Below, piece after piece: positions 53,120 through 64,000 of a stretch of DNA of 64,000 bases. Source of the stretch: Onchocerca volvulus (lineage: Eukaryota; Nematoda; Chromadorea; Rhabditida; Onchocercidae); NCBI GenBank assembly GCA_000499405.2, contig HG738137.1:18622581-18686580 (forward strand), read 5' to 3'. A program made the position numbers and the translations under genes. Position 1 is the first letter of the stretch. The number at the start of each line of letters is the position of its first letter. The notes beneath the pieces were generated by a model, which saw only the letters and a list, made by a program, of their open reading frames with translations, was not told the origin of the DNA and ran no database searches.

Positions 53120-54308
53120 GAAGTTCGCGCCAAAATCATGAAATCAATTGACCAGTAATTCACAAACATTGTGCTCTCACATGTCGTTGCTAATCAGAGC
53201 ATTGTCTTTGCATAATTTTAGTGAATTATGACAAATGCATGATCTCTTGCTAGAAGTTGCCTTTCTCTTTCATTCATTTCAGTTACCGTACATGACAAGA
53301 TTAGAAACACTATCTTAAATTTACAAGACTTCTGTATATGTCTCTAAATATTAACAGGATGATTAAACTTTGATGGGTGATTTGCAAAATTATGTATTAC
53401 TGGTAATCAGCAAAATATGAAATAAATTCTGACAAAGATATAACAAAGAAAATTCCATTATGTTCAGTACTCCAGTAATACACGCATTGTTCAATCATAA
53501 ACAATCTGATGAGAGACAATTATCAAAATATAACCATATCTAGTCATAAAGATTGCAGCTATTGCAAATTCATACAGGCAACAAAAAATGTAAATCCTAT
53601 TTCCCGCATGAATGCATTAATGTCAACACCATTTGTCTTTTAATACAACGAATCCGTTAATAATAAAAATTAATTTTTAAAGAATACAAAAAATTTAAAA
53701 CAAGATCTTTTGCAAACAACTGAAAAGAAAAATTATTAGTATAACGAGGTAAGCCAGCATACTGCGAAATGTTGCTAAGACAAACGCAGTGTCGAGACTT
53801 AACCTCTGCTTCTTTTTCAAAATTCACCAAATTAAAACAAGCTAATTCTTCTTCAATATGCAAGATTTTCGTAACTTTCTATTTTATTTTGTCTCTTTTT
53901 TCTTAAATTAATTCGTAATCTTTTTTCTTCACAATTCCACTAAATAATATACACGAGATATTTACCGCAACAGTAGCTCTAAATAGCAATTTTCGAATAA
54001 AAACAAAAAATTTGGATGCTTGGCAAAAAAAGTAGTATCTTTGAAGAAAAATAAATTAGTCAAATTACTATCCTCAGAGAAAAATAAAATATAATTAACT
54101 GAAAAAGAGCTAAATGTAAATTATTGAAAATGCAAATTTCATAAAAATAGATAAATCAAGAAATTTTGAGAAACTGAGATCAGCCCAACATATTACGAAA
54201 ACCATGATCCAAAATGTCTGATAATCGAAAAATGGGATCATAATTTTATAATATTATCTTGAAGTTTTGAACCACGAATTTCCAATCCAAAATATACTAT
54301 GATGCTGT

Positions 54309-54314
54309 TTTATT
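54309..54314 (-). terminator. Poly(A) signal of HDA-1
   Basis: AATAAA on the minus strand, about 60 bases after the HDA-1 stop codon. Confidence 0.6.
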
Positions 54315-54371
54315 CCTGTAATAAAACAAATAAATTGAAATCTCGAAGTTTACAAAAGATTAGTAATAATT

Positions 54372-57300
54372 TTATGATTTGATTTGTTGAAGTTTTCTTT
54401 CGTCCCTTTCTATCACCAATAATTCTGACCACTCTTCCGTCTGTATTTAAATTAAAAATTCAGTTATTCAGGTCGCAAAATATTTCACAATAAATAATCA
54501 AGACTTTGAAGTAATAAACAACTATCAATAGCTTAGAACAACCGAGATGAATATTGTGCATGATAGTGCAGAGCTTTTTATTTTCATGACGGTGGAAGAT
54601 TATCTCAGAAAACAAGAAAATATTAAATAAAACAAAAGGTAGATATACCTCCATTTTTGGCTTCTTTGCTACTTCAGCTTCTCCCGTCTCAGTTTCTGAT
54701 CCGGAACGTTTGAAAGACTGTTCATTTCGTATATCGCCACCTTCTTTCTCATTATCATAAAATTCACCCTGGTCTTCAATAGATGCATCCATCATAGTAT
54801 CTAAAATATTTCTTAGAAACATCGTTTAATATAAAATGTAAGACTTTATACTATTAAGATTGTCTTACGGTGTTGCCGGACATCAGGATTAGCATTGTCA
54901 CGATCAGCTTCCTCGGCATTGAGATATTTTGTAGTGAAAGATTCATCGCCGATTGGCTGCATTTGCACACTTGGAACATGTGGCAGATGACGCAAGTTCT
55001 CCATTACTCCTTCTCTTAAATATTTTTTGAGTATATTGCGGATGAAACATGCTCGAAACTGTAGAATTATCTTTTAGCAAAATATTTGTTCAAGGTATTG
55101 CAAAAAGTGTTCGAAACATTCTCAGTACTATGAACTTACTGTATTTTCTTCAAAAATTCAGGGGTGTTCTCATTATTAGCATTTGAAGGATCGATATGAA
55201 GCCGATAATGTGGTCCGAAATATTCGAAATAATCGTTATATGGAAGATCTGCAAAATTACTTCAGTCAGTTTTTCGTAATGAATTACAAGAGATTTACTA
55301 CAGTGAGTTTTAATAGTATTGTATTGGAAGATCCGGAAGATAATTCCAAGTACCAGTAGTATCCTTGCAATCATGGATTTGTTATATCAATGTAAAGTTC
55401 TCATTCAAAATTTCGGTAATTAAACGTGAACATACCGTCAGAGACTTCCATATCAACAGCAATTGATGTCTCATAAGTCCAGCACCGAGCTACATTTCTC
55501 GGTGTGTAACCACCACCACCCAACATCATTAGTGGAATATGTCGCTCACGGAAGAATCGAGCACAAGCACCATGGCCTGAACGGAGTTCTATGAAAATGT
55601 ATTTCGTGGGATCGAGAATAAAAATGCTGTTTTCTTTGCCGAGATAGCTAGATAAACAGCGCTTCTTCAGGAAAAGTGAAGATGTAACGTAGAAAAATAT
55701 GATATTAACATAAAACTCATGCTTCAAAAAAATATATTACCTCTTAAAGTAAGATTAAAGGTGCCTAAGCGATCGCCGTTCAATGAATCGGCTCCATTTT
55801 GCAAAACTACAGCACAAGGCTGGAATGTTTCCATAACTCTCTCCATGACCTGTAACACAAAAAAGATAACTTACCAAGTAGAAGATTAAAAGCAGCCACA
55901 GTTGCTCAAAATTTGCGGTATTTGCAAAGAGAAAATTTCAGTTCAAAGACTATTAACATGTGTTATGCTTTTTAGTTGTGGTGAGGTCTTTGTCTGATCT
56001 AATAACAATTCTTTCTTCTCTCTTCATCCTTTTCAGTTTTTAGCACATTCTGGGAGTGAACAAACAAAAAACTTTCATATTAAATCTCGATTAAGCGAGT
56101 ATTGTGCAATGCACTGTTCTCTGATATTAAATAAAATTTACCGGAACAAATATGCTTTGATACGACTCATCAGTAATACCATCTCTCAGAGGTACATTAA
56201 CTGCGTAATACTTTCCTCTCCCAGCACCAATATCTTTTAATTCTCCCGTTCCTGGGAAAAAATCACCATATTTATGAAAAGAACATGTCATCACCCGATC
56301 TGTAGTATAGAATGCCTCCTCAACACCATCACCATGATGCACATCGATGTCAACATAAAGCACTCTAAAATCAACTGAATTTTAAAATCAAATAGCAGTA
56401 AGTGAACTCAAAAAAACAGATGTTATCTTCTATTCGATAAAAAAAGAATGGCTCGAAATATCAAATCGATTTTTACACTACAATATGCCGCAATGCATAT
56501 TTCTGCTATCGAATTTTTTCCGTATCATTATCTAAAGCAGAATTCACGATATAGGTGTATGTCATTTTGGAAATTATATAATCCATTTCAGAAAATCAAA
56601 ATTTTTTTCATTTCAAAACATTCGTAAGTTTCAGTAGCTATGCTACATCAATTTGTAAATATAGAAATCAACAAATTTTAAAAGTAGTGGTGTTTTTGTT
56701 TCCAACTGACTTGATAAATTATTGTTCACAAAAAGACTGAATCTTTCGCATATTTCATAATATTATAAAATTTGAGTTATCCTGATGCTTCAAAGTATCA
56801 TTTTTCACCGCATAAATCAATCAAAACACAACTTTTAAAATCCAAAAAGACCTACCTTTTGTGATATTTGAGAAGTTCGAGGATACCCAAAACAATATCA
56901 TTTGTATAACAAAAACCACTGGCCTCACTCTTTTTGGCATGATGCAAACCTCCCATCCAATTTATCGCTATATCGGCTTTTCGTTTGTTCAGTTTTACTG
57001 CAGCTGCTGTAAAGATACTAAAATAACAAACAATAGAAAATGATTCAATTTCCGAACTAGATACATCTTTATTAAATATGCTTTTAATTCGGATAATTTA
57101 ACATACCTAAAGATCCACCGCATGAGAGTTGACAAAACTCAAATAAACCATCGAAAACTGGACAATCTTCACCAACGTTAACTAAAAAGGTGCTGATTTG
57201 TTTGCAAGAAAAAGAAAACTTTTTTCTTTTTTTTCTTTCACAGCATATTTTGATTAAAACATTTATGTTCCGAAACTGATTCTTATTACGCCAAAGTTTT

Positions 57301-58240
57301 CTGTTGTAAAAAGAGCTCCAAAACAATAACGAAGCAAATCAAATAGTATAAATCTACTATTTACATTTCAACATTTGTTTGTTGAACTGTTTCAAGTTAT
57401 CCGGTGTAGCTGTTCGCAAAAACATCATATATTCATTTGTATGAAATCGTGTCATTTCTTCAAATGTTGCTGGGAATGGACGCTAAAAATGCTTAAGAAT
57501 AATTTTGCTATTTTCAGAATCACCTGTACATAATAGTGAATATTCTAATTTTGCATATTTCCAAGTCAAAAACCACCCCCCTATAACCTCGCAATTTTAA
57601 CCTTCCATAAAGTAATATTTGAATAAAGATTATAATCGAATCATTTAATCTTTCTAATCTTATTAATATTATTGCTCATATTCTTCGAAAATATAATTAA
57701 AGGGTGATGAGTCATTAAAAAAGAAAATTAAACATACATAAACTTCCAGATTTCTGTAAATGCCATAATTAAGTAAGAGATGATGAGTCATTCGAATACG
57801 ATGAGGCTTCATCACATGACCTTGTCCATAATAATAATTTCCAACGTTCGCTGCAGTAACATATCAATTCAAAAAACTAATTCAAAAACCAGTTGAACCA
57901 ATTCAAAAAAATTTCAAGGATAATCTTCGAATGGAATTTGCAATAAAATCGAACTATCTTACACGTAATCGTATCTAGCACCTAGCAATCAATCACTGAT
58001 TTAAAAAAAAATCGATATCAACATTATCAATCACGTTATCAAAAACCAATATCAATCAATGTTCGATTTTCAAAATTAGAAAGCAATGAACAAATCAAGA
58101 GACGCCACAAGAATAAGTTTTAAGACGAAGTCCTAGATTCTTAAAATTAATTTATGAGAAATCAAAAATGAATAATATTTTGTACCGTCATAGTAATAAG
58201 CGACACGACGTTTGCTATGATCTTGTACTGACATCGGCAT
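54372..58240 (-). CDS. hda-1: Class I histone deacetylase (RPD3/HDAC1 type)
   Basis: Zinc-dependent lysine deacetylase, the catalytic subunit of NuRD/Sin3-type complexes. 12 exons: 58240-58186, 57850-57738, 57482-57365, 57181-57107, 57006-56856, 56364-56142, 55849-55741, 55576-55436, 55248-55140, 55014-54869, 54800-54649 and 54440-54372, giving 486 residues (human HDAC1 482). The start ATG follows a cag acceptor. Active-site elements are all present: GLHHAKK (His pair), [10 protein letters not shown] (zinc Asp and His), [11 protein letters not shown] (zinc Asp) and [14 protein letters not shown] (Tyr). The acidic tail [17 protein letters not shown] is the same type as in C. elegans HDA-1. A further exon adds [19 protein letters not shown]. 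The strongly conserved cysteine before the GADSL motif (LQCGADS) is asparagine here (LQNGADS). In exon 57006-56856, using CAG|CAGCTGC keeps the frame; the earlier TAG does not. Confidence 0.96.
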
Positions 58241-58241
58241 A

Positions 58242-58250
58242 CTGTGTAAT
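58242..58250 (-). promoter_or_regulatory. Probable trans-splice acceptor of HDA-1
   Basis: ATTACACAG on the minus strand ends one base before the ATG at 58240, as for a spliced-leader site. Confidence 0.5.
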
Positions 58251-58989
58251 GCAATAAAAGTATAATGCGTAAAGCAATGTTTTCCAGATTAATTCTTGTA
58301 GTATCGCTTTTGATACTTCGCGATCTAAAAACATGATTTGTGGTCAAATGGAGTAAATTGATAGCCAATTTGAACCAAAATAAAAGACGAATAAGAGTTG
58401 CTATAATAAGGAAGAAAATAATTGTTTGAAAGAAAAGAGATGAAGAATGATATCTAAGTTGAGCAATGACAGGTAATATTCACGAGCAAAATAAAATCCA
58501 TACATAAGGGAAAAAATAAAACTACAGGACCTTTGCATATTATTTTGCAAAGTCATAATGACAATAGGTGTCGTATAAAAATGACAAAAGAAAACAGCAC
58601 GACCGATGTACTAATGCAAACTTTCATCCCAAAAGACTCGCATGTCGATGAGACATGCAGCATGCAAAATGCAATCTGAGAAGCAATAGGAAGAATCTCT
58701 ATATAGCTGAAGTGTACTACTGCTAATCTTCTCACACAAAAATTCAACAAAAATAGGAAAGGGTTACTTTCAAACGTTACGCCAGGATACATTCCAACAC
58801 GCACAATCGATCACATCTACCATCCTTCTCTATCTGACATTTCGCTTCATTGTCATCCTTTTCTAAAGACACCTTCTCCGTTTTTTTCTCCATTCTTCAC
58901 TATTTCCTGCTGTCGCATCATTCTCGCTGAATGTAACTTTTATTCGAAATATGGAAATAATTGGCTTGACCTTGACAGGGTCAAGCTAG

Positions 58990-59271
58990 TCTATATAAAT
59001 AAAAATGTAAGTGTCCGTTTGTTCTTAATTTTGAGGCAGGGGTAGTTAATATCGATTGCTTTGAAATTTTGACACAATGTTGTATTCGAATACGCACATG
59101 TTTTTATACATTGACTGATGTGACAGACAAGAGAAAAAAGTAAATAAAATTACATAAAAACAACACGCTTCTATTCGAATGCAGCGTCATTTCAAAACTT
59201 CAAATCAATCGAAGAATTTTCGGAGATTTAAAATTTTGAACAACGAACACTTACATTTTTATTTATATAGA
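58990..59271. mobile_element. 282-bp foldback (MITE-like) element
   Basis: The left end TCTATATAAATAAAAATGTA (continuing to 59024) is matched by the reverse complement of 59238-59271 with one substitution and one indel over 34 bases. The inner parts also pair (CGATTG.TTTGAA and TTCGAATA blocks), so almost the whole unit folds back on itself around a loop near 59120-59150. No coding capacity. No clear target-site duplication is visible. Confidence 0.75.
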
Positions 59272-60073
59272 TTAAGGTTTTCTTCATATGTCGACATACT
59301 TCTTTTTATCGAAGATTGGAGACAGTCCTCTATCTCGAAAAATTAGAGACAAGTCTCGATAAGTCAATTCCCATCTTAGGTCTCAAAAAAATAAGAATCG
59401 TTTTTGCATTCTTCCAGTAAATGTCCAATTTGAAACCATGAAATAGTTAGAATAGTCATAAAAACTATAATCGTATAGAAGTTCACCAATATACTAGTGA
59501 CTCTACCAAGAGTAATGAGTAACTTAATAAATAATTGAAATAGGAACTATTACGAGAGTAATCTATTAAATATGTCATCTCGCTTCTAAGTTCTTTTAGA
59601 GTATCATATAATTGTCATTCTAAGAATTACACTGTTTTTTCTTCCTTAAAAATGCGTAATGAGTACAGTGAGCATACTACAAAAGTGCAGACGAGTATAC
59701 AGATTTCACTTTGCTGACTCCATCAATAGACATACATTTCCGCTTGCATTTACACTAACAATAAATCTGAGCACTACAGTCTCATGCCGATAACGCCATC
59801 TTTTAAAACAGTAAACAAATTATATCTTCTTAGATTTTTTTCTTGTTAAAATCCATCAATCAAACTTGCTGACTTGCCAATGTGTTTATTGTCTAACCCA
59901 GATACTAAAGCTCAATTGTATGAGCAATAGAACTTTTTGACACAATTTTAATCTTATTGCCTTCCCGCTGCAACTTTGACTGTATTTTTGCGACAGGATG
60001 TAATATTCTGTCTTGAGTATGTGACTCAAGAAGATTCTCCCTTTAGTATATATGGAAAAACACTAGCATATTT

Positions 60074-60079
60074 TTTATT
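60074..60079 (-). terminator. Poly(A) signal of DPH2
   Basis: AATAAA on the minus strand, 66 bases after the DPH2 stop codon. Confidence 0.6.
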
Positions 60080-60144
60080 GAGGTAATAAGAACTGAGAGG
60101 CAAAAGAAATTCAGTTATCTCAACAATACATCACAAAAAAAGAA

Positions 60145-63100
60145 TCACACAGATTGTTCAGAGCTGTATTTTGAAGCGATACCTGATCGACCCTCTTGCA
60201 GAGCAACACTTTCACCAGCATAATTATCATCAAGTCCTTTCCATGTTCTTTGTGAAAAATAATCACCTGAAACATATTAATCTCTTAGTGGTATGTCGAA
60301 ATAAGAATTTTTCGAAATCCTAATTTTTTATTTAATTGAAACAGAGTCATATTCTTATTACAATCACAAATCGGGAAATAGCAAATTTCCCACTTTTCTT
60401 TCATACATTATTTTATATAAATTATAAAATAAAGAACACTGGTTGTTCAAAATCTAATAAAGAAACGTTTGTGGAGATGTGCTATTAACAAAATTTTTCC
60501 ATATCATAAAGCTATATCTTCAATGCAAAAATATTTCTCCACATACAAATCATTTTAGTACATCAAATTCCTACAAACATCTTACTATCCAAGAGAAAAA
60601 AAGTAATTTCAGTAATTTTTTAGTATACCCAATTTTCGCTAAGACATTAATTCCGAAAAAAATATATATTCTTCCAAAAAACATTGATATCCAAAAAGTG
60701 AATACTTACCGGCTGCATAAGTAGACAAGGCATTACACGAATTTTCAGCATTAAACGAATTCATATCACAGTTGACATTATCTTTGATACCCATAAAACG
60801 CATTTTACCTGTGACTAAACTCAAATCCCATTCGACATCAGCTTCACTGCCTATTTCATCTAAAAAAAAAAATAATGGAGTGTGAAATAATTATTGCAAT
60901 ATTATTACAATAATATTGCAAGCGCAGTTCCCCTCAAACTTACAATAAAAGCATGCAGAGAGTTTAACTAGCTAATTGAATGACAAGGAAACCAAACCGA
61001 TATAACAGCCTAATATCATTTTATATAGCTTTAATTCAAGAATTAAAATTTATTACTGTGTAGAAAATTTTTGAATTCTGCTGTCCATCCATCACCCGCT
61101 AACCATCTACATTGCGGATTCAACGCGGCTTCTGCTTCGAAAATACTTAAAACTGGACGATAAAAATCAGAAACATCCAAGATAATGCCATATGGGCAAG
61201 AGAGAACGATAAATGCTTCAATATCGTTAGCAAAGTTGGAAAGTTTCGGCTCATTGATCTAGAATAATAATAAATCGATGTAGAATGTCTGACTAGGGCC
61301 AATGTAAAAGTTATGGCATTTTTCTAAGAAGTATACGTTTTGCTTTTGTATTTATCTAGATAATATATTTTGGAGCACGGAAATGAAAGAGTAAGAGAAC
61401 AGAGCATAAGAGAAAGAGCAATATGAAACATGATAATTATGTAAGAAATAATTTAAAATAACTTTTTCGAACACTGCATGAGTATTGGAACTTAATCAAA
61501 CCTTGCCAATTGCTAGGGTATAACTCTTTTTTCCTGTAACTTTACACAGCTTTCTAGTCCGTTCCAGAGCTTCTCTATATCCAACCAGATCTAGTGTATT
61601 GACCACAATACCAACAGTTTGAGCGTCTCGTAATTTTTCGATTAAAAATAATCGTTTTTTTAGAAGTCGAGTGGCTGGAGTTCTGAATTTTCAATGTAGT
61701 AGTTTGACTGGTATTTCATTGTAATGAAACTTAAATCATGAGTGATCAAAACAAAGTTAAGATTAAAATGAATTATTATACTGAAATATCTCTTCCAAAA
61801 ACTGCAGAAATTTCCAAGCTATCATTACTCTCCTGCAGTTGCTTATATACTTAGATCAATTCAAGCGATATACAATGAAAAATTTTTATAGCTTGCTTGA
61901 AGTTTCTAAGGTCCAACTACTTATTCTTTAAAAATATTTGTCCACTCCAGACTACTTGGATTCTTGGAATAATATCAAATGAAAAATGATTTACCTTTCA
62001 AATGAATACTCTAGCGTGATGGGAGAAAATGTAAAAACACTGGTGCAGTTTAAATTGGTCATCAACCAGAGTGGCAACAATGGACTGTTTGTTTCACCGA
62101 TAAACAGGAGTGTCATGTTCTGTTTCCCCTTCGGTGAGATACGTCCTAAGCAGCAACTCATATCTAAAACCATCTACTATGCAATATGCACCGGTATACT
62201 AAATGCTCATGTTTCCACACTTTTCAAAACAGAAAACACCTGTTGCTTGCTATTAGCGAAAAACAGCAGTTGCCAGCAAAAATTAAAATATAGTCACTTC
62301 AAAAAGGAAAAAAATTGCAAGGTATGCAGACGATAAGACATACTGGAAGTGGAAGGTTGACCGAGATTATTAAATCGATCGAGGAGTTTGCAGTTGAATA
62401 AAGATTCAATACCGGGAAAATTGCTCAACCAATCGAACAAAGCATCTTAAACGAAAATTTTTCAGTCCTGAGCGTTTTCAAGCAAAAATGACTACCCATT
62501 TGTAACTCTCCTAATAATGACATTTTTAGGTAAACTATCATTATTATAAGGGAGATGAAAAGTTTTTTAATTTATTTATTTTTCAAAAAATAGTTTTCCT
62601 CATTACAAGCTTTGTATATCTGGTTCCTCTTTACCATGCATTAGTAGATATCATCCTGGTTTTTGGAAGATTGAAGTTTATTTTACTTTGAAAAAAAAAA
62701 ATGGCGATCTCAGAATTATCCTAATTTCAACACAAAAAGAACATTTAAGTAAATTATTTAAATGAACCTGAATTGTTTGCATAAATTGCATCGAACAAAA
62801 GGCAACAATTCCGTTCAAATTTATCCTTATATTCATTCACAGCTTCTTTTAACATTTCCAATTCGATGTTCACATCACCGAAAACAAACCAAGTGGGAAG
62901 GCGATTAATGGTCTCACTCATACACGAATCTCCATAATGAATAATGCAGTCAGCAGCACATTGTTCTGCAGCTACAAAATCAACACAGCAGCTGCAATTT
63001 TTAATTTATGACTGATTGTGAAAGCAAAATAAAGTTTGTAAAAATTGGCTAAGAATAGCTGTGATAAACGATTCTTTCTAACTAAAATAAATTCGAAAAA

Positions 63101-63579
63101 AGAATGTGTAAAAGATGGATACAAAATCGATGATTAAATAATGGCAACAAATTTATTTTATCCATCTTCACTTTTTTTTTCCCATTAACATCGGTATTTC
63201 TTATGCACGTGTTATCCGTAACATTTTTAGAAATTTTGCCAATGAAAAACAATGTGTTAATTCTGCTCTAATCTATTGTAATGATTCGTGTTTCAATCCC
63301 AATTCAACCTGAGAGATTCTAAGCTGAACTGAATCTACTTCTGCATTCTTCATCCATTATTTTACCACTTCATAATGTATACCTTCGATATGTTGTGTCA
63401 GCTAAAATATACATTTTTGCATTTCCGTTACATTCCTTCTCTAAGAGAGTAGCGATATCGGCGGATAAAGAAAGAAAATAATCGGGGAATTGTAAGGCAA
63501 CTCTACGGTAACCATTATTATTAATCCATGACACTGTCGAATCAATGTTGAAAAATCTTTTCAACTTGATACTATCCAT
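60145..63579 (-). CDS. dph-2: Diphthamide biosynthesis protein 2
   Basis: Partner of DPH1 in the radical SAM [4Fe-4S] enzyme that starts diphthamide formation on elongation factor 2. Seven exons: 63579-63383, 62991-62768, 62163-61995, 61682-61502, 61258-61057, 60859-60710 and 60266-60145, giving 414 residues (human 489). The N-terminal domain has RRVALQFPDYFLS and ILADTTYRSCCVDFVAAEQC, with the cluster-type cysteines at the exon 1/2 junction. The middle has KLRDAQTVGIVVNTL and KKSYTLAIGK. The C-terminal domain has IEAFIVLSCPYGI (third cluster-type cysteine region) and FEAEAALNPQCRW, then a tail SQRTWKGLDD...REGRSG-like (LQEGRSGIASKY) typical of DPH2. The start follows TTTGCAG-GAG-ATG. It lies upstream of HDA-1 on the same strand, 1.9 kb apart, so an operon link is possible but unsupported. 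Confidence 0.94.
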
Positions 63580-63582
63580 CTC

Positions 63583-63590
63583 CTGCAAAT
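63583..63590 (-). promoter_or_regulatory. Probable trans-splice acceptor of DPH2
   Basis: ATTTGCAG on the minus strand, 3 bases before the ATG at 63579. Confidence 0.5.
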
Positions 63591-64000
63591 TCTTCTCATA
63601 ATTAGCACTTTCAGATGAATTTCATGATATAGAATTATTGAATCATCAAGTAGAGAAAAATTTTTCACCTGCGGGTATACTCAAATTTTTTAGCCCTAGT
63701 TAAGTTGCTAAGCTTATATCATTTTTATCTATAAGCTTGACACTTTGAAGTTTTATGATCACCTAAGTAGATCTTCCACCTGTGAAATACCATTTTCAGT
63801 AAGAAATACTACCCTACCTTTTTTATCTACCTCATGAACAGAATTAATTAATTTAATAATTATTTTATGATCAAAGACAGCGAATGGAAGGCAAAGCTGG
63901 AGTTTCTGTTCTTGTAACTGGTATCCATAATAGTACTATCCATGATGACAGAGCGAAAACTTCATTTGTCAGTCAAACTAGGACTTCATAGGAAAAAAAG
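63591..64000. other. Right-end non-coding sequence
   Basis: AT-rich, upstream of DPH2. No open frame or repeat of note. Confidence 0.5.

Larger units (their letters stand above)
49036..54371. other. Long intergenic region
   Basis: About 5.3 kb with no exon I can support on either strand. It contains a degenerate minisatellite near 51767-51896, a short tandem repeat at 53078-53119, and poly(A)/poly(T) runs. The ASAP promoter and outron should lie near its left end, the HDA-1 3' end at its right. Confidence 0.5.
58241..60144. other. Intergenic region between DPH2 and HDA-1
   Basis: About 1.9 kb. It contains the 282-bp foldback element at 58990-59271 and the DPH2 poly(A) signal. No gene was seen. 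Confidence 0.5.

Noticed and set aside
58553..58804. 83-codon minus-strand open frame upstream of HDA-1
   Set aside because: No splice link to HDA-1, whose ATG is at 58240 right after an acceptor; no recognisable motif.

Overview
The window is nuclear DNA from a nematode, most likely a spirurid (clade III, filarial-type) worm. It is very AT-rich. Genes are cut into many short exons (about 30-260 bp) by short introns with a typical TTTTCAG or TTTNAG acceptor. Several start codons sit 1-7 bases after a cag acceptor with no upstream exon, as expected for spliced-leader trans-splicing. The proteins read as worm orthologues: the histone deacetylase tail, for example, matches C. elegans HDA-1. The genus assignment is inference; I cannot run a search.

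Layout. Plus strand, left third: an unrecognised 311-residue, possibly secreted protein (573-2666); a ClC-6/7 chloride/proton exchanger (clh-6 type, 5348-10534); EMC subunit 10 (11178-12623); a BAP18-like SANT protein (13611-15542); and a small membrane protein (about 19345-19828). A gene-poor stretch follows (19829-24735), holding a near-perfect 102-nt hairpin that looks like a microRNA precursor. Minus strand, right two thirds: the DNA polymerase zeta catalytic subunit REV3 (37024-24736, about 34 exons) with a dead mariner in one intron; the Arf GAP ASAP (49035-38807, 25 exons); a long intergenic region; class I histone deacetylase HDA-1 (58240-54372, 12 exons); a 282-bp foldback element; and diphthamide synthesis protein DPH2 (63579-60145, 7 exons). 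I rebuilt exon structures by hand, and the reading phase closes at nearly every junction.

The genes are housekeeping functions with no shared pathway: lysosomal ion exchange, membrane-protein insertion, chromatin, translesion synthesis, Arf GTPase control, histone deacetylation and elongation factor 2 modification. clh-6, EMC10 and the SANT gene are close together on one strand and could be co-transcribed. I found no CRISPR array, tRNA, rRNA or bacterial-style system, and no clearly new multi-gene system. The items most worth a second look are the hairpin, an intron in the ClC gene with non-standard ends, several GC-AG introns, a replaced conserved cysteine in HDA-1, and the two transposon-type relics.
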